Shown here in pieces: positions 44,364 to 52,806 of a stretch of 64,000 nt of DNA. The notes beneath the pieces were generated by a model. The model made no database searches, was not told the origin of the DNA, and worked only from the letters and a program-made list of their open reading frames with translations. How positions within the stretch are numbered: position 1 is the first letter of the stretch; each line of letters starts with the position of its first letter. Both the position numbers and the translations under genes were made by a program. This stretch comes from Phyllobacterium sp. OV277 (GTDB taxonomy: Bacteria > Pseudomonadota > Alphaproteobacteria > Rhizobiales > Rhizobiaceae): the NCBI RefSeq assembly GCF_900104355.1, contig NZ_FNIY01000006.1, positions 62,001 through 126,000 on the forward strand, written 5' to 3'.

Positions 44364-45266
44364 ATGGAACGGGATATTGTAAGAGGCAGCGTCGAAATGA
44401 CCGCTGCGATGATGATTTCAGGAACCATTGGCTGGTTTGTGCTGATGTCGGGTCAGCCTGTGCTGTCGGTTGTGTTCTGGCGCTGCGCCATTGGCGCTCT
44501 CACATTGCTTGGCGTCTGTGCTGCAATGGGTTTGCTGCGCCCCAATGTGATTTCATGGAAGCTGTTTGGGCTCGCTGTACTCGGCGGCATTGCTATCGTT
44601 CTCAACTGGGTCCTGCTGTTTGCCGCCTATTCCCGCGCCTCCATCGCCATCGCGACAACAGTCTATAATGTGCAACCATTCATGCTGGTTGGGCTTGGCG
44701 CCCTGATTTTCAAGGAAAAGCTGACGTTCACAAAGCTGTTCTGGCTCGCCGTCGCGTTTGCCGGAATGATTCTCATTGTTCAGGCCAAGCCGGGTGGGAC
44801 CAGCTACACCGGCACTGACTACATGGCGGGTATTGGCCTGTCGCTGGGCGCTGCCTTCCTTTATGCCATCGCTGCCATCGTGGCGAAGCGTCTCAAGGGC
44901 ACACCGCCACATCTGATTGCGCTCATTCAGGTCTGTGTGGGCATCGTGCTCATGGCCCCCTTGGCTGACTTCAGCGTCATGCCAAATGGCGCGGTCCAAT
45001 GGGGGAGCATCGTCACGATAGGCATCATTCATACGGGTTTGATGTACATTCTGCTCTATAGCGCGATTCAGAAACTGCCGACGCATCTGACAGGTTCGCT
45101 CTCCTTCATTTATCCAATTGCCGCCATTCTGGTTGACTATTTTGCCTTCGGGCATCAGTTGCAGCCAATTCAGTTTGTCGGGTCGGCGGCCATCCTGATT
45201 GCTGCCGCTGGCACCAGTCTTGGTTGGAAGCTGGGCAGGTCGGTGCCCTCAAGCGTTAAAGTGTAA
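44364..45266 (+). CDS. EamA/DMT family permease
   Basis: Inner-membrane transporter of 300 residues with about ten hydrophobic segments in two EamA halves (SGTIGWFVLMSG with VVFWRCAIGALTLLGV, and GLSLGAAFLYAIAAIVAKRL). Conserved RASIAIATTVYNVQPFMLVG and LTGSLSFIYPIAAILVDYF fit amino-acid/metabolite exporters of the family. AGGGTGGA just upstream of the ATG at 44364 favours it over the GTG at 44355. Divergent from an Lrp-type regulator that probably controls it. Confidence 0.89.
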   Translation: MERDIVRGSVEMTAAMMISGTIGWFVLMSGQPVLSVVFWRCAIGALTLLGVCAAMGLLRPNVISWKLFGLAVLGGIAIVLNWVLLFAAYSRASIAIATTVYNVQPFMLVGLGALIFKEKLTFTKLFWLAVAFAGMILIVQAKPGGTSYTGTDYMAGIGLSLGAAFLYAIAAIVAKRLKGTPPHLIALIQVCVGIVLMAPLADFSVMPNGAVQWGSIVTIGIIHTGLMYILLYSAIQKLPTHLTGSLSFIYPIAAILVDYFAFGHQLQPIQFVGSAAILIAAAGTSLGWKLGRSVPSSVKV

Positions 45267-45354
45267 GGTATTTCGCCCTGTTATTTGCCAGATTTTGTTT
45301 TGCTCTATATGTGATGAAAGAGCATGAACAATTCGGCAAATACAGAGCAGAAAC

Positions 45355-45894
45355 ATGGAAATACGCGCACTTACCCGCGAACAGATCGAGCAGATCTGGA
45401 CTATCGACCGTAGCGAAATCATCGAGAATATCTATCGGTTGCAGGATGGTAAGCTGGTCCTGCATCCGGACTTTTGTGACGCGCCCGGATGGGAAGAGGG
45501 CGAGGCGGAAAAATATACGCCTTTGCTCCAGCAAAGTTTTGATCGCGGCGGCAAGTTCTTTGGCGTTTTTGATGATGAAAAACTAGCCGGGGCCGCTGTT
45601 ATTGACAGTGTCTGGCTCGGTTCCAAGCGCGACTTGCTGCAACTCAGCTTCCTGCATGTCAGTAACGCCTATCGCGGTCAGCGCCTCGGCGTGCGATTGT
45701 TCGAGCGCTGCAAGGAAGCAGCGAAATCGCTGGGCGCAAAAGGCCTTTATGTCTCCGCTACTCCTTCCGAGCATACGGTGAATTTTTACCAACATCTCGG
45801 CTGTGTAGTGACCAGCACGCCTGATCCTCAGCTCTTTGCCACAGAGCCTGATGACATTCATATGGAATGCTTTTTCAAAGGCAATAATACATAG
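45355..45894 (+). CDS. GNAT family N-acetyltransferase
   Basis: A 179-residue acetyltransferase. The acetyl-CoA binding motif A is LSFLHVSNAYRGQRLGVRLF (Q/R-x-x-G-x-G/A variant RGQRLG). Motif B includes GAKGLYVSATPSEHTVNFYQ, a substrate-linked Asn-Phe-Tyr, and HLGC. The N-terminal 50 residues (MEIRALTREQIEQIWTIDRS onward) are less typical. Substrate unknown. It lies 88 bp after the DMT permease on the same strand with no clear terminator between. Confidence 0.87.
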   Translation: MEIRALTREQIEQIWTIDRSEIIENIYRLQDGKLVLHPDFCDAPGWEEGEAEKYTPLLQQSFDRGGKFFGVFDDEKLAGAAVIDSVWLGSKRDLLQLSFLHVSNAYRGQRLGVRLFERCKEAAKSLGAKGLYVSATPSEHTVNFYQHLGCVVTSTPDPQLFATEPDDIHMECFFKGNNT

Positions 45895-45898
45895 AAGT

Positions 45899-46501
45899 CT
45901 AGAAGGCAGGCTTATATCCTGCGCGCAGTGCATGCACAGTCGATGGCGGTGTGAGAAGACCAACGTTCTGGGTAGGCGGCGTGTGGATCACATAACCTTC
46001 CCATGACCAAAGAGAGGTCTGGCCGCCGCGTATGAGATAAGCATTATCCCCGGAGGCGATCATACTTCCGTCGGGTAAGTCCTCGATGGAACTGGTGAGC
46101 GGGTGACGCCTCTTGCCACCCGTGGTGTCAAGGCGCTCCTCGTGCAGGACCGTATCCATATCAGGTGCTGATTGCTTGGAGACACCGTTACCATCCGCCC
46201 ATGCCGCCTGAAATGCCTTTGCCCTTTGCCGCTGGCAATAAAAGCAGGGCCTATGACCGGCACTCAAAGCCGTTGCTTCATCAAGGAAAAACAGTTCGGT
46301 CCAGCTCTGCCGCGCCATGACATCACGTCTGACATTCTTGAACTGACAGACGCAGATGATCCACGCCCTCGTCGTCCAACGCCGTTTCAGGAGCGTGCGC
46401 GTGGATGGATCGTGAATGATACCGCGATTACCCATGAATGTTCCGCGCTGGGGAACGGACACGATTTCGCCAAAGGGTGTGACACGGTTTTGCAGGGGCA
46501 T
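45899..46501 (-). CDS. Conserved protein of unknown function with CFYC motif
   Basis: A 200-residue protein without signal peptide or membrane helix. Recognisable blocks are MPLQNRVTPFGEIVSVPQRG, TFMGNRG, HDPSTRTLLKRRWTTRAWI, TELFFLDEATALSAGHRPC and FYCQRQRAKAF. The GHRPCFYCQR segment looks like half of a zinc site or a redox pair. I have seen similar proteins annotated only as hypothetical. Its stop is 4 bp from the convergent GNAT stop, and it is divergent from a glutamine amidotransferase gene across 72 bp. Function unknown. Confidence 0.78.
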   Translation of the reverse strand: MPLQNRVTPFGEIVSVPQRGTFMGNRGIIHDPSTRTLLKRRWTTRAWIICVCQFKNVRRDVMARQSWTELFFLDEATALSAGHRPCFYCQRQRAKAFQAAWADGNGVSKQSAPDMDTVLHEERLDTTGGKRRHPLTSSIEDLPDGSMIASGDNAYLIRGGQTSLWSWEGYVIHTPPTQNVGLLTPPSTVHALRAGYKPAF

Positions 46502-46573
46502 TTGGTGGCTTCCGGCTGTGGGAGGTCCATGCTATCGCAAGATCATCTTTAATGCGATCAGCGGGCAGGCAGA

Positions 46574-47272
46574 ATGCGGGTTCTTGTCATCCAGAATTAT
46601 AAGCATACCGGGCTCGGGCTGGTTGGCCGGGCTCTGGCGGAAGCCGGTGCGCAGATTGATCTTGTGCAGGCATATCTTGGCGAAGCGCTGCCCTCCGATG
46701 ATACCGGTTATGATGCGCTGATTTCGCTTGGCGGCGATCAGAATGCGCTGGCGGATGAACAGTTTCCTTATCTTCCCTTGCTTGCCCGCCTGATCAGGCG
46801 TTTTGGCGATGCTGATAAGGCCGTGCTTGGCATTTGTCTCGGCAGTCAGCTGGTTGCCCGGGGCTATGGAGCTGAAAACATTCTGGGACGCCAGCTGGAA
46901 TTTGGCTGGCATGAGGTTACGCAAACAGCCGAAGCAGCTTCCGACCCTGTTCTGTCCTCGGTTCCTCAACATTTCCCGATTTTCCACTGGCACAGCGATA
47001 CATTCACTTTGCCCGAAGGTGCCGTTCACCTTGCTTCAAGCGGCATAACCCGGAATCAGGCATTTCGCATCGGACGGGCCGTTTACGGCATCCAGTTTCA
47101 CTTCGAGGCTGATACAACGCTTGTTGAAGAATGGCGTCATGTCTTTGCGGACGAGATCATACGGGACAATGCCGACTGGCTGGAAAACTATCCGGCGCTG
47201 GTTGCTGAGAATGGCGCTCCAGCCGATGCCGCAGGTCTCGCTTTGGCACGCGCCTGGGTTGCGCTGATCTGA
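46574..47272 (+). CDS. Class I glutamine amidotransferase-like protein
   Basis: A 232-residue class I amidotransferase (GMP-synthase-glutaminase type fold). The nucleophile Cys sits in AVLGICLGSQLVARG (about residue 90), and the His and Glu are in IQFHFEADT (about residue 175). YDALISLGGDQNAL is the family glycine strand. Stand-alone members hydrolyse gamma-glutamyl compounds such as gamma-glutamyl-GABA or act with a synthetase partner. None is adjacent, so the substrate is open; a role in the polyamine route is possible but only conjecture. Confidence 0.88.
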   Translation: MRVLVIQNYKHTGLGLVGRALAEAGAQIDLVQAYLGEALPSDDTGYDALISLGGDQNALADEQFPYLPLLARLIRRFGDADKAVLGICLGSQLVARGYGAENILGRQLEFGWHEVTQTAEAASDPVLSSVPQHFPIFHWHSDTFTLPEGAVHLASSGITRNQAFRIGRAVYGIQFHFEADTTLVEEWRHVFADEIIRDNADWLENYPALVAENGAPADAAGLALARAWVALI

Positions 47273-47445
47273 GTCAGGCATTTCAGTTGCAACTCTGCAA
47301 CAGCCAAGATTTGAATCAAATTGCACTGTTCGTATTCATGTGGAGCGTGGCTTTGATTCACTTGCTGGAAAGGATTGTGGGCTGTAGTTGCCGGGCCGGT
47401 TAGCTGGCATGAAGCCAGGCCGAAGAGACTGATGGAAACGCCCGA

Positions 47446-47586
47446 ATGACTATGAAGAGTGCCGCCCTTTTGACCGTTATGATGCTTGCATCAATCCTTT
47501 TCATGGGCGCCGAACTGGTATCTGTTGATGCTGGCGGCCGCACCGTATCAAGCGATGGCTACGGAATCAGCTCCGCTTCGCGTTAA
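47446..47586 (+). CDS. Small exported or membrane peptide (46 residues)
   Basis: A short frame reading MTMKSAALLTVMMLASILFM then GAELVSVDAGGRTVSSDGYG and a Ser-rich end. The N-terminus is a good signal-sequence-like hydrophobic stretch (residues 5-20) after one Lys. The mature part is polar and small. GGAAA lies about 9 nt upstream. It sits alone in the 322 bp between the amidotransferase and phosphoesterase genes. Similar short hydrophobic peptides are common in rhizobial genomes; homology was not checked. Confidence 0.5.
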   Translation: MTMKSAALLTVMMLASILFMGAELVSVDAGGRTVSSDGYGISSASR

Positions 47587-47594
47587 CACTTGCT

Positions 47595-48332
47595 CTAAAC
47601 AGTCGCTTCCAGAAAAGACTTGCCTTCAGCGTCGATCATAATGGCGCTGAGGCGTCCGCTGGCATAGGCCCCGGTATCAAGATTGACCCGGTTTGGCCGT
47701 ACTTCCACATCGCTGGCTGGTGTATGGCCATGGATGATCACCTTGGAGTGCAGGTGTGGGTCATCCAGAAATTCCCAGCGAATCCAGATAAGATCTTCAG
47801 GGTTTTGTCGTTCGAGATCAACGCCGGGCCGAATGCCTGCGTGGCAGAAGAAGAAATCCCCCATAACGGTTGAGCGGCGCAATCCGCTCAGGAATTCCAC
47901 ATGCTCCGGCGGCATGGCCCGCAGCAGGGCAGAGCGCCCGGCCGATACCGAAGCAGAGTCATCGAAATCGATGGTCACGCCATAGGATTGCGCTGTCTGC
48001 CTGCCGCCATGCCGGGCAAAAACACCATGCCCGTCGCCTTTGTCGAGGAATTGCAGAAACCCGACATCGTGATTGCCCGCAAGGGTCAGCATGCGATGGG
48101 TTTTCTTCTGTGCATTGACGAGATAGTCGAGCACGCCCCGAGAATCCGGTCCACGATCAACATAGTCACCTAGATGTACCACCACCCAGTCGAAAGGTGG
48201 CGACTTCTCGTTTTCCTCAAGAATGCGCCGGTGCATGGCCTGCAATAGATCGAGGCGTCCATGGACATCGCCGATAGCGTAGACACGCATTCTGTCCGGG
48301 CCGCGCGCCCGCTTGAAGTCGATCGTTTTCAT
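47595..48332 (-). CDS. Calcineurin-like metallophosphoesterase (PrpA/PphA-type)
   Basis: A 245-residue phosphoesterase with all metal-binding motifs of the PPP family: YAIGDVHGRLD, VHLGDYVDRGPDS, LAGNHDVGFLQF, HAG in FFCHAGIRPG, and IIHGHTPAS. This fits serine/threonine phosphatase 1-like or diadenosine-tetraphosphatase-like enzymes; which of these cannot be told. The ATG overlaps the stop of the upstream GntR gene by 4 nt, so both are translated together. An internal start at 48290 is also possible. Confidence 0.92.
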   Translation of the reverse strand: MKTIDFKRARGPDRMRVYAIGDVHGRLDLLQAMHRRILEENEKSPPFDWVVVHLGDYVDRGPDSRGVLDYLVNAQKKTHRMLTLAGNHDVGFLQFLDKGDGHGVFARHGGRQTAQSYGVTIDFDDSASVSAGRSALLRAMPPEHVEFLSGLRRSTVMGDFFFCHAGIRPGVDLERQNPEDLIWIRWEFLDDPHLHSKVIIHGHTPASDVEVRPNRVNLDTGAYASGRLSAIMIDAEGKSFLEATV

Positions 48333-49111
48333 GGGCGATCCAATTCCCTCTGGCTGCGGCGCAATCGCGATGTTGCCTGCCAGGCGCTGCTGCGTTCCGC
48401 GTCCTGCTGGGCCTGTTCTATGAAGTCGATATGTGCGCGCACAGCAGCCCGGGCTTCATCAGGATCGGATGCCATGATGGCATGCGCGATGGCTTTGTGC
48501 TGTTGCAGCAGCTTGTCCCGCGCGCCGGGAAAACCGTAGATCACTGTGCGATTGTAGAACACATCATCGGCCAGAAGCCGGTAGCAGGAGCGCAGCGTGT
48601 GCAGCAGGATGATGTTGTGCGCGCACTCACCGATGGTGCTGTGCAATTCGACATCCAGTTCAGCCTCTTTCTTGGAGTCATTGGTCTCGTAAGCCAATTG
48701 CATGGCCTCGACGATCCGGGAGAGCAATAGGCGGTCATCTTCTGTCGCCCGGCGGGCCGCATAATCGGCCGCAATACTTTCAATTTCCCGGCGATATTCG
48801 AGGTAGTCGGCGGCTGCCTTCTTATGACTGGAGATGAGGTCCATCACCGGCTTCGAAAACACCTCGCCGATGACATCGGCAACAAAGGTTCCACCACCGT
48901 GTCGGGCAACAAGCAGTCCCTTGGCTTCCAGCGTCTTGAAGGCATCGCGCAGGATCGGCCGCGAGACATCGAATTGTACGGAAAGGTCCCGTTCGCCGGG
49001 CAACCGGGCCCCTACGCGCAGAATGCCTTCAAGGATCAGCGTTTCGATCTGGCTGACAATATCGTCGGCGGTGCGCGACGGCTGGATGCGGGCAAAGATC
49101 GGGCTGCTCAT
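48329..49111 (-). CDS. GntR-family (FadR subfamily) transcriptional regulator
   Basis: A 260-residue regulator. The N-terminal winged helix reads ADDIVSQIETLILEGILRVG then LPGERDLSVQFDVSRPILRDA (in part). The C-terminal FCD domain is all-helical with metal-ligand His residues in DVELHSTIGECAHNIILLH and HKAIAHAI. FCD regulators usually respond to organic acids such as lactate, glycolate or pyruvate. It is translated together with the phosphoesterase gene. A near-perfect inverted repeat lies at 49166-49190, between it and the DUF3422 gene. The start at 49111 is chosen because 49165 lies close to that repeat and lacks domain sequence. Confidence 0.9.
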   Translation of the reverse strand: MSSPIFARIQPSRTADDIVSQIETLILEGILRVGARLPGERDLSVQFDVSRPILRDAFKTLEAKGLLVARHGGGTFVADVIGEVFSKPVMDLISSHKKAAADYLEYRREIESIAADYAARRATEDDRLLLSRIVEAMQLAYETNDSKKEAELDVELHSTIGECAHNIILLHTLRSCYRLLADDVFYNRTVIYGFPGARDKLLQQHKAIAHAIMASDPDEARAAVRAHIDFIEQAQQDAERSSAWQATSRLRRSQRELDRP

Positions 49112-49165
49112 GGTGAAATCGTCCGCGGAAGTGATTTGCAATTGCAACGTATCGGCAAACCACAA

Positions 49166-49190
49166 AACTGGTCAATTCTTTTGTCCAGTT
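49166..49190. promoter_or_regulatory. Inverted repeat ahead of GntR gene
   Basis: AACTGGTCAA, 5-nt spacer, TTGTCCAGTT: 9 of 10 positions pair. A TGGTC-type dyad is typical of FadR-subfamily operators and it lies 54 bp upstream of the regulator start, so autoregulation is likely. Confidence 0.62.
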
Positions 49191-49300
49191 GCGCTTCGGT
49201 CGGTAAGCGTCGCATAGCCGCAGCGGATTGGCGTAAAGTAGCATTGAAAGGACGGGGCATTGCGTTCACCATCTTGTGAACAGGCGATCAAGGGGCCGAT

Positions 49301-50608
49301 ATGAAGGGGAAAAGACTGAAGACCGCGGCGGCGTTTGCGAGCGCTGCTTCAAGTTCTGGCGTCATGGGCTTTCCGGGGCATGCAGAGCGTTCGGTTGCCT
49401 TGGGTGAAGTCCATGCGCGTCCCTATCCGCTGGTGGATACACCGCGCCTCCTCATCCAGCTCGCTTTCATGACTGAGGCGGGCTCAACCGTCGATCATGC
49501 GGTGCTTGCGGAACTGAGCCGAAGCATTGGTATTACGCCCCCCGCCCGCGATGCCCGCCACCATATTATGCCGTGGGGCAACGGTACCTTGCGCTGGGAA
49601 CGGCATACGGAATTCTCGACTTACCTGTGGGAAGGTCCCGTGCCGCGTACGGGGCAGACCGCACAACATCCTTTCGGCCATGGTTTCAATCCTCCCGGTA
49701 CGGTCATTGACGGTGTGCGGCTTGAGATTATCCGGAAAGACAATACAGCCGACGCTGTTATCGAGGAATTTGACCCGACCAGCCTTTGCTACAGCGATGT
49801 CGAAAATGGGCTCGCCTCGATCATAACGGATTTCCGGCAGGATAAGGACGGGATGACCCGTATCCTTATCCTCGACAATGGTCTGTCGCCCGCCCGTGCC
49901 GGTGCCTTGTCGCAGCGGGTAATCGAAATCGAGACCTACCGAACGCTTGCCATGCTCGGGCTGCCGCTGGCGCATTCCCTGTCGCCTCGCATTCGCCGTA
50001 TCGAGGATCGTCTGGCGGGGCTGACGACGGAAATGCGTGCGGCAGATGCGGATAATCATAAGCTTTTGGATGAATTGACATTGCTGGCAGCGGAACTGGA
50101 AGCTGATGCTGCCTCAAGCCTTTATCGCTTCGGTGCCAGCCGCGCCTATGATGGCATTGTGCTGGAACGTCTGGCCGCGCTGCACGAAGAGTCTGTCACC
50201 GGATATGAGACGTGGGCGGCCTTCATTCAGCGCCGTATGGCACCTGCCATGCGCACCTGTTATTCGGTCAGTGAGCGTCAGGAAAACCTGTCGGAAAAAC
50301 TCTCTCGTGCGGCAACGCTGCTGCGCACCTCCGTCGATGTGGAACTGGAACGCCAGAACCGCGATCTGCTGAGTTCGATGAACCGGCGCGCGCAATTGCA
50401 ATTGCGTTTGCAGCGTACGGTCGAAGGGTTGTCCGTTGCCGCGATTTCCTACTACGTGGTGGGGCTGTTCTATTATCTCGCCAAGGGCGTCGAAGCCTAT
50501 GCGCCGGACCTGCATTCTTCCGTTGTGACGGCGGCATTTGTCCCTGTTGCCATCATCGCCATGTGGTTTGTGGTCAAATCGATCCGCAAGTCCCACAAGG
50601 ACGAATGA
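49301..50608 (+). CDS. DUF3422 family membrane protein
   Basis: A 435-residue protein. The DUF3422 N-terminus reads SVALGEVHARPYPLVDTPRL, followed by HHIMPWGNGTLRWERHTEFS and TYLWEG. A helical middle with coiled-coil character (about residues 230-360) follows, and two C-terminal membrane helices (AAISYYVVGLFYYLAKG and VVTAAFVPVAIIAMWFVV). The function is unknown; the topology suggests a cytoplasmic domain held at the membrane. AAGGGG about 6 nt upstream supports the ATG at 49301, though an internal Met at 49364 is also plausible. Its stop codon is immediately next to the convergent LysR stop. Confidence 0.88.
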   Translation: MKGKRLKTAAAFASAASSSGVMGFPGHAERSVALGEVHARPYPLVDTPRLLIQLAFMTEAGSTVDHAVLAELSRSIGITPPARDARHHIMPWGNGTLRWERHTEFSTYLWEGPVPRTGQTAQHPFGHGFNPPGTVIDGVRLEIIRKDNTADAVIEEFDPTSLCYSDVENGLASIITDFRQDKDGMTRILILDNGLSPARAGALSQRVIEIETYRTLAMLGLPLAHSLSPRIRRIEDRLAGLTTEMRAADADNHKLLDELTLLAAELEADAASSLYRFGASRAYDGIVLERLAALHEESVTGYETWAAFIQRRMAPAMRTCYSVSERQENLSEKLSRAATLLRTSVDVELERQNRDLLSSMNRRAQLQLRLQRTVEGLSVAAISYYVVGLFYYLAKGVEAYAPDLHSSVVTAAFVPVAIIAMWFVVKSIRKSHKDE

Positions 50609-51508
50609 TCAGACCCGGTCCCATGGAGCCACGGGCCCGTAAAGCCCAGCGAGATAGTCGATGAACACCCGCACCTTTGCCGGAAGAAACTGCCGGGAAG
50701 GGTAGATCGCATAGATGGCGATATTGCCTGATGCTGCGTAATCTTCAAGCACGCGCAACAACTGACCCGATGCCAGTTCCGGGCCGATATCCCATGTTGA
50801 GCGCAAGGCAATTCCAAGACCGCCAAGCACCGCCGCCCGCACCACTTCGCTGGAATTGGTCAGGATTGGCCCGGTCGGGCGTAATGATATGCTGCCATCC
50901 AGACCATTCAGGCGCCAGGGATCACCATTGTGCGCGGCAAGGCAAACATGATTGTCGAGATCAGCAATGGAGCATGGCATTCCATGTTCGGCGATATAGC
51001 GCGGTGAGGCCACAAGAAACCGCCGCACCGGCGCCAGTTTGCGCGCGACGAGACTTGAATCCGACAATTCGGCGATGCGGATGGCGAGGTCATAACCTTC
51101 GCCGACAATATCGACAAATTCATCAGTCAAAATAAGATTGATGGAAAGGTCAGGATTGGCCCGCATGAAAGGTTCCAGATGCGGGGCAATATGCATACGG
51201 CCAAAGGTTGTAGGCGCAGAAACTTTCAATTGACCATGCGCCTGCTCGGATCGGCGGGAGACGAAAGCTTCCGCCTCTTCAATGCCTGATAGAATGGCAA
51301 GCACCCGCTCATAATAGCCCTGGCCCGTTTCGGTCAGGGCTATTTGCCGGGTGGTGCGTTGCAAAAGCCGCGTACCCAACCTTTCTTCCAGCCGTCGCAA
51401 CCGTTTGGACATGACGGCAGGAGACAGGCCAAGTTCCCGTCCAGCCGCCGACATGCTGCCAGCGGAAACAACACGGGCAAAAATTTCCATATCGTTCAAA
51501 TGATCCAT
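50609..51508 (-). CDS. LysR-family transcriptional regulator
   Basis: A 299-residue LysR regulator. The winged helix reads MEIFARVVSAGSMSAAGREL and LSPAVMSKRLRRLEERLGTR. The effector domain has GQLKVSAPTTFGRMHIAPHL and YDLAIRIAEL, the CrgA/AaeR-type group often linked to aromatic or quinone stress. The target is unknown; the MFS transporter gene upstream on the same strand, 32 nt away, is a possible partner rather than a target. There is no base between its stop and the convergent DUF3422 stop. Confidence 0.9.
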   Translation of the reverse strand: MDHLNDMEIFARVVSAGSMSAAGRELGLSPAVMSKRLRRLEERLGTRLLQRTTRQIALTETGQGYYERVLAILSGIEEAEAFVSRRSEQAHGQLKVSAPTTFGRMHIAPHLEPFMRANPDLSINLILTDEFVDIVGEGYDLAIRIAELSDSSLVARKLAPVRRFLVASPRYIAEHGMPCSIADLDNHVCLAAHNGDPWRLNGLDGSISLRPTGPILTNSSEVVRAAVLGGLGIALRSTWDIGPELASGQLLRVLEDYAASGNIAIYAIYPSRQFLPAKVRVFIDYLAGLYGPVAPWDRV

Positions 51509-51540
51509 CAGAGCACTCTTTCTGCCTGATTATCTGAAGG

Positions 51541-52740
51541 TCAAGCCCTCGAAGCACTTTCGGCATGGCGATAGGCGACGACACGCAGCATCGGAATGCA
51601 AAGCACATAGAGCGCTGCACCACAAACCCACACCAGACCACTCCAGTCGGTCCGCGTTGCCGCATAAATCGTCGTGAAGATCACCGGCCCGATAATACCG
51701 GCCAAACTGGTTGCGCTGGCCAGAACCCCCTGAACTTCGCCGACTTTGCTCGCATCAACCTGCCGGGTGATGATGGATTGAAGTGCAGGTGTTGCAATGC
51801 CGCCCATGGAAAGGAAAAACAGGATGGGCGCGACCATCCAGCTTTCGGTGGCAAATGCCATCAGCAGATAACCGATACAATCTGTGGCCATTCCAAGGAC
51901 CAGCGTGCGTTTTTCGCCGATCTTCTCGGTCACAGGGCCCGTCAGCATTCCCTGCACAAGTGCATGCAGCAGACCAAATGCTGCGAGTGAAATACCCACA
52001 GTGGAGACGCTCCAGAGAAACTGGTCCTGTGTGTAGATGATCCAGAGGGCACCGGGCAGCTGGCCGACCAGTTGCAGCAGCGTGAACATCGCAACCAGTG
52101 GCGTCAGGGTTTTGATGCTGGTGATCCACTGGAATGAGCCGATGGGGTTCAGGCTGCGCAGTGAAAAGGGCGTTTTCTCACCCTTGCTGGTTTCCGGAAG
52201 GAAGAACAGAGCAAACAGGAAGTTGAGGCCGTTGAGAGCCATGGCGAGCAGGAATGGATAGTGGACGCCGAAACCGCCTGCGATACCGCCGAGCAATGGC
52301 CCGGCGATGAAGCCAAGGCCGAAACAGGCACCGATCAGGCCAAAACGTTTGGCCCGGTTCTGTTCCGGAGTAATGTCGGCGATCGTCGCACTTGCCACGG
52401 ACATGGTGGCCCCGGTGACGCCTGAAATGATGCGGCCGATATAGAGCAGCGGCAGCACGGTCGCAAAAGCCATCACCAGATAATCAAGTGCCGCGCCTGC
52501 GAGGGAGCCGAGAATAACTGGGCGTCGGCCAAACCGATCACTCAGTGCGCCGAGCAGCGGCGCGAACACAAATTGCATCAGCGCGTATAGAGCAAGAAGA
52601 ACACCGTAGTTCCGTGCGACATTATCGGAATGAGCGAGCGTCGTCAGCAGTTGCGGCAAAACGGGCATGATCATCCCGATGCCGATAGCATCGAGGGTGA
52701 CGGTCGTCAGGATCACGTTCAGAGGTTTGTTGAAAGTCAT
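51541..52740 (-). CDS. tetA: TetA-like MFS efflux transporter
   Basis: Inner-membrane 12-helix MFS drug:proton antiporter of 399 residues, the usual TetA length. The signature between helices 2 and 3 is GALSDRFGRRPVILGSLAGA, with the Asp of helix 1 in LDAIGIGMIMPVLP and the motif GRIISGVTGATMSVASATIA. These closely resemble tetracycline efflux proteins of the tet(A)/tet(30) group. It is divergent from a TetR gene with two tet-operator-like sites, the layout of tetracycline resistance modules. Real substrate specificity needs testing; similar chromosomal pumps may serve other drugs. Confidence 0.85.
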   Translation of the reverse strand: MTFNKPLNVILTTVTLDAIGIGMIMPVLPQLLTTLAHSDNVARNYGVLLALYALMQFVFAPLLGALSDRFGRRPVILGSLAGAALDYLVMAFATVLPLLYIGRIISGVTGATMSVASATIADITPEQNRAKRFGLIGACFGLGFIAGPLLGGIAGGFGVHYPFLLAMALNGLNFLFALFFLPETSKGEKTPFSLRSLNPIGSFQWITSIKTLTPLVAMFTLLQLVGQLPGALWIIYTQDQFLWSVSTVGISLAAFGLLHALVQGMLTGPVTEKIGEKRTLVLGMATDCIGYLLMAFATESWMVAPILFFLSMGGIATPALQSIITRQVDASKVGEVQGVLASATSLAGIIGPVIFTTIYAATRTDWSGLVWVCGAALYVLCIPMLRVVAYRHAESASRA

Positions 52741-52753
52741 GGGAAACTCTTAT

Positions 52754-52766
52754 TTATCGTTGATAA
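52754..52766. promoter_or_regulatory. tet-operator-like site 1
   Basis: TTATC-GTT-GATAA. The pattern matches the CTATC-N3-GATAG core of tet operators with one changed pair. Its centre at 52760 is 30 bp from site 2. Confidence 0.7.
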
Positions 52767-52782
52767 GTAACTAGACATATCC

Positions 52783-52797
52783 TTTATCGGTGATAAA
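52783..52797. promoter_or_regulatory. tet-operator-like site 2
   Basis: TTTATC-GGT-GATAAA, a 6-bp-arm dyad with the same 3-nt centre as site 1 and 30 bp from it centre to centre. Paired operators at this spacing between divergent tetA and tetR are characteristic of the TetR system. Confidence 0.72.
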
Positions 52798-52806
52798 TTG
52801 TCAAGC

